DNA from: Stenocarpella maydis
Taxonomy: Eukaryota; Ascomycota; Sordariomycetes; Diaporthales; Diaporthaceae
Reading direction: 5' to 3'
Assembly (NCBI GenBank): GCA_002270565.1
Contig: NQMI01000228.1
Location: 1 to 46,296 of the forward strand
DNA length: 46,296 bases
Position numbers and translations under genes: made by a program. Shown piece by piece: positions 42,240 through 46,296 of this stretch (position 1 is the stretch's first letter; the number at the start of each line of letters is the position of its first letter). Below the pieces are notes generated by a model that saw only the letters and a program-made list of their open reading frames with translations, was not told where the DNA came from and made no database searches.

Positions 42240-45200
42240 ACTTCTGATAGCTATAAATTAACACTCAAGTGAAAGGAATTCCGAGCTGCCTATAAGAAGC
42301 ACGCCACAATCCCTCCGCAATAGCTACATGCTATACTACTAAAGAAGAGCATATCTACCAATATAACTAAGCACTACTTAAATAATAAGAAATTTACTAG
42401 AGCAATGGATAAAATACTTAACAATAAAATCCATCTCTTTTATAATATCTATAAAAACAACCACCTATACCCAACTTACTTCCAAACAGCATTACCCGCG
42501 ATATTAAAGGGTGAAGCTAAGGATTTTTATATATAGTTAATCACGGATAAGGATACCTTTGCTATAGCATATACTAAACTTAAGCAACAATTTAATACAG
42601 ATAGCAGATAACAAGTATATTTAATAATATAAAACACTACTATTTTTATATCAATATAGCAGAAGAATGAGGGTAAAACCTTATTAGAAATAGTAGAAAT
42701 CTTAATTAAAAACATAAAGCAATACTCCTAAATACTTAGCTATAAAGAAGTACTGGGAGATAAACCACTATATGATAACCTTATCTGTACTATATGCGGT
42801 ATACCTGAGTTCTACTTTATTAAGCTAATAGCCCTGGCTACTGCTAATAAAGTATGTGATATGCTCTGTTATTATGCTGCATTATTAGGGCCTTAACGCC
42901 CCTCCTGGTCATACACCATAGGGCAAGGTAATAATGATAGATAGGATGGTAACTATGATAAGGATGAAGAATAAGATGATAAGCAGTACCTTAATAGTAA
43001 CTAGTTCTATCTTAACCGCTGGTATAATAATGACTAGCGGCGTAGAGGCAACTACCTGAGGAACTCTACGCGTGGGCAATATCCCCTAGGATGAGGTAAT
43101 TACCATCCCTAAGGCAACTTCTAGCCACTCTTTAGAGGATGCAACCGCCCCTATAAAAGAAATAATGGAAACGGTCCCCTATATAAGAAGAAATGCTTCA
43201 TTTGCTAGAAGGAAGGATACTGGTTATTAAATCACTCTTTTAAAGAGCGCTAGAGGGCTAAAGGCACATATATAAATATATACAGTGCTATAGACTAACC
43301 CCCTTTAGATAATGAAATTCATGCGTTCCTTGTTGACTATAAGGGCATTAACTATAAGGGCAACAACCAGGAGAGCACCAGCATATTTGTTAGTAATACT
43401 AAAGCCTGAGAAAACTATATGTGGCTAGTAGATCAAGCTTTCCTCTATACCTTTAGTATTAACAATAATAAGGAGGACCAGGACGGCCCTAGCTCTGGGA
43501 CTAATGAGAATAATGTTAGCAGTAGTAATAATAAAGCTGATGAGGAAGCTGGCGATATTAGGGAAGTCTTTATGATAGATAACTACTTGCGCTAGTGCTT
43601 CTAGGGGATCCTCCTGGATACTGGCGCAGCCAACTATTCCACTGCCGGGTACAACCAATATACTGCTCTGCAGCAACTGTTACCTATTACTCTTAATAAG
43701 TCTCGCGCAGGCAAAGCATCAGTTTGCTTTAGACTAGGAAAACTACTATAGTTAATAAGAGTAACTATAGTTAATATAGCAGCTAGCAACTTGACATTCC
43801 ACATAATGAAAACAGCAACCCCCTTCCTCTTATATGTGCAAGATATAAATGTGCACTCACTCTTTATGCAAAATATAACTAATAAAGTTATATAATATAA
43901 GCCAAATTAGCAGCATGAGAAGATATTTCCTGTCACTTGGAAGTGGGGACACCCATGGTTCCTCATAAATATTAATAAGGATAATAATACCCCCATTCTC
44001 TTCCTCACGGAAGTTGAACTATAGCGGCTATACAGATGATTTGGGCACCCATCTGTTAATCATATTTCCCGGCTATTAATAGGCGCAAGCCATAATATTG
44101 ACTCCTTAGCATTAGAGGCTATTACCAAGTTCTATTACTACTGCTAAATGCACTCTCCTATACCCCAAAGATTTAAGTTCAACCTCCATAATAATGTTAA
44201 CTTTAACTACAAGGTTGTTATAGATGTAATGTACTTAATAGGCCTTCCTGTACTATACCTTGTTAACTTGGCTACTTTCTTCCAAGCCGGATAATTCTTA
44301 CCTTCTTTTTCTACTAAAGACACATAGGAAGCCCTACGAAGTTGCTGGATTAATATATATATAGGTCCCCCAGACCGCCTTATATCTAATACAGGGACTA
44401 ACTTTACTTCCAGCAAGTTTAAGAATACAGTATGTATTATAAGAATTATATATAAATAGATACTTGCAGAAGCATATTAGTTAATTAGTAAAGTAGAGCA
44501 ATATTATACTCCTTTATACAGGGCTTTTAATATCTTATATACTGAGTTATCAACCATATTTACCAAGGAAGCTATACTATAGATAAGCTTTGCAGCAGTT
44601 TATAATATGGTTAGCCCGGATGGCCTCGTGCTAACTCTCCTAGTATTTAAAGTATACCCATATGTAACGGAAGACTCTGCCCCTATACCATCTACTCTAA
44701 GGAGAGCTAAGGTAGTACAGAAGGCAATAAGGGAGATTAGGAGAATTAATTCAGCATGCAAAATTCATAAAGCATTATATATAAGGAATAGCCCAGATAT
44801 ATTGGGAATCTCAAGCCTTCCACTCTACAGCAAAGTACGTATATAGCAAGAAAAGACTGGGTAGCAAGGCTTATACAAACTGCTCACTATTAATAACCAC
44901 AATATAACAATTAACCTACCAAATGAACCAGTTGTTTTCCAGTCAACCCTTATACAGCCATACTACTGGGATGAAGAAGGACCTATTAATCTGCCGAACC
45001 CTAATAACATCCCTAAGAAGCCAGTATGCTTTGAGCCAGACCCCATACCAGCTATCCCTAACCCGGTAGTCCCTTGATAATGAGGACAGCCATAGGGAAC
45101 TAAGAGCAAGCAGAAGGCGGTTATTACTATAGATAACAATAATAACAACCCTGCTGCTAATAATAATAATAATAAGGTAGAAGATAAGATCATCGCCTAT

Positions 45201-46296
45201 ACATTCCTCACCTAATATAAAATTAAGAACTATAAACTTGCTCTAAAGCTCCGCTAGGATAGCATTATCACCACCCCAGGCAACCCCTTTAAGGAGTTAG
45301 ATGATAGGGAAGTATCCAAGCTGATTAGTTAAAGAGTATTCCAGTTTAAGCAGTTTAATAAGAGGAAATACAAAGGAATCCAGATCTTTAAATCTTATAT
45401 TATTAGGGAGAGTAAGGGCAAAACCAAGAAGCTATATAAGAAGTCCCGCCTAATTATAGCCAGCTTTAGGGATCTTATAAAATATAAGATCCTTATATAA
45501 TTACTAATAGTATAATATATAAGTTATTAACTCCTTCTTGCCCTTATGCCTTCTTTAATAACTAAGGGACTATATCTTAAACTCTATAATATTACCTAGG
45601 CCTATCTATAGTTAAAATCTACACTTAAGAGGCCTATCTTATACTACCTTCCTCCTAAAATAAGGGGTAAATACCCAGCTAGCATAATCATAAGGGTAAT
45701 CAAGCCTCTATATAGCATTACTAAAGCTAGCGTGCACTAGTAGGCCATATATCATAAACATATATTGAGAAGCTAGGGGTAATTATATCTGCATATAACC
45801 CATGCCTCTTAATAGCTAACCACAGCAGCAAGGATATCTTTAATATCACTGCCATGCAGACTAACGATACCCTCACTCTCTATACCCCAGCTTTCTCAGA
45901 ACTTAAGGAGCAAAAGATCAAGAAGGAGGAGATCCACTATAAGCCAAAGGACAGATTAACCCCCAAGAGATCACTAGACTTCAACAGCACAAAGATTACA
46001 ATATCACACAACAGCATTATATATCTCAAACAAAAGGGCCAAGGGGCAAAGATACAGCCAGTTAACTACACAGCTATAGATCGCATTCAACAGTACATGG
46101 AATAACACGCATAAGGAGCATATCTAGCTTCTATTTGCTATCTGAAAGCAGCATTTAACCTCTCTATTACAGTATAAATTCAAAACCCCAAAGAAGAGGA
46201 CTTGTTAAACGGAACCGCTCAGCAGGGCGTTGGTACTCCGTGCAAGGAGTTACCCTAGACTTCGTTGTAAGGAGTTACCCTAGACTTTCTAGTAAG
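42240..46296 (+). pseudogene. decayed copia gag-pol polyprotein
   Basis: One frame (starts divisible by three) is followable for about 3.5 kb despite stops. It gives a gag-like segment (FTRAMDKILNNK, ILKGEAKDFY) near 42390-42540 and a CCHC knuckle near 43194 (CFIC, stop, KEGY...NHS). It then gives the protease active site LLDTGAANYS near 43611, the integrase zinc motif (FGHPSVNHISRLL) near 44040 and the integrase core GPPDRLISNTGTNF near 44365. Reverse transcriptase follows (VFQFKQFNKRKYKGI near 45336; YYLPPKIRGKYPASI near 45645). Near 45760-45770 the frame shifts by one; the RT then continues (NPCLLIANHS; MQTNDTLTL near 45854). Conserved aspartates are replaced by asparagine in both of those motifs, so the enzyme would be dead apart from the stops. 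It is partial at the right edge. Confidence 0.85.
46244..46287. repeat. 25-bp-period direct repeat inside the retroelement
   Basis: AAGGAGTTACCCTAGACTT occurs at 46244-46262 and again at 46269-46287, next to the window end. Confidence 0.8.

Larger units (their letters stand above)
41027..46296 (+). mobile_element. Ty1/copia-type LTR retrotransposon relic, AT-rich, cut by the window edge
   Basis: The element order is gag, protease, integrase, reverse transcriptase, as in copia (Pseudoviridae-type) elements. The DNA is AT-rich with very many TAA and TAG codons, consistent with RIP decay. The 3' part and 3' LTR lie beyond the window. No intact open frame longer than about 90 codons remains. Confidence 0.85.

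Noticed and set aside
1..46296. CRISPR arrays, tRNA or rRNA genes
   Set aside because: No regularly spaced repeats of CRISPR type; GTTCGAA-like matches (for example near 16065) lie inside the zinc-finger sequence and have no tRNA fold around them.
35508..46296. Starship-type giant mobile element
   Set aside because: No tyrosine-recombinase (DUF3435) captain gene is visible in this window, so the accessory gene cannot be tied to one from this sequence.

Overview
The window looks like nuclear DNA of a filamentous ascomycete (Pezizomycotina, probably Sordariomycetes). The genes carry short spliceosomal introns of about 54-126 bp with fungal branch-site-like motifs. MDM34, an ERMES subunit, is almost only known from fungi. 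Intergenic DNA is pyrimidine- and microsatellite-rich, and the right end holds a copia-type retroelement full of stop codons in AT-rich DNA, as left by repeat-induced point mutation (RIP). All assignments rest on recognising motifs by eye; no searches were run.

Left part (1-21.6 kb), gene-dense and GC-rich: a secreted/membrane kelch-repeat protein whose membrane-anchor region is frame-disrupted (minus); an unidentified, probably mitochondrial protein (minus), divergent from the splicing factor SYF2 (plus); inositol-pentakisphosphate 2-kinase IPK1 (minus), facing MDM34 (plus) across a 3 kb microsatellite-rich region; a broken C2H2 zinc-finger relic and a tandem duplication abutting the YEATS protein YAF9 (minus); a COQ11-like short-chain dehydrogenase (plus), frame-broken at an ambiguous base; and an equilibrative nucleoside transporter (minus).

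Middle part (21.6-35.5 kb): a 2.7 kb gene-poor stretch, then a secreted large-subunit catalase in six exons with an unusual hydrophobic C-terminal tail (minus), then 4.2 kb with no recognisable gene. Haspin kinase (minus) and a CCDC47-like ER membrane protein (plus) diverge from a 433 bp spacer. An ECM15/UPF0045-like small protein (minus) follows.

Right part (35.5-46.3 kb), TE-like compartment: an AT-rich island, a degenerate CTTCCT-type pyrimidine repeat field, and an accessory gene with PD-(D/E)XK-like motifs and nuclear-localisation-like ends, interrupted at a T8 run. Next come simple repeats (including A34) and a Ty1/copia gag-pol relic that runs off the right edge. The relic stays in one reading frame for about 3.5 kb, broken by many stops and only one evident frameshift.

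Most of the genes are unrelated housekeeping functions: splicing, inositol phosphate metabolism, ER-mitochondria tethering, chromatin, ubiquinone, nucleoside transport, mitotic kinase and ER insertion. No operon-like logic or gene cluster is apparent. The least explained items are the accessory PD-(D/E)XK-like gene, the zinc-finger relic with its duplication, and the catalase tail.
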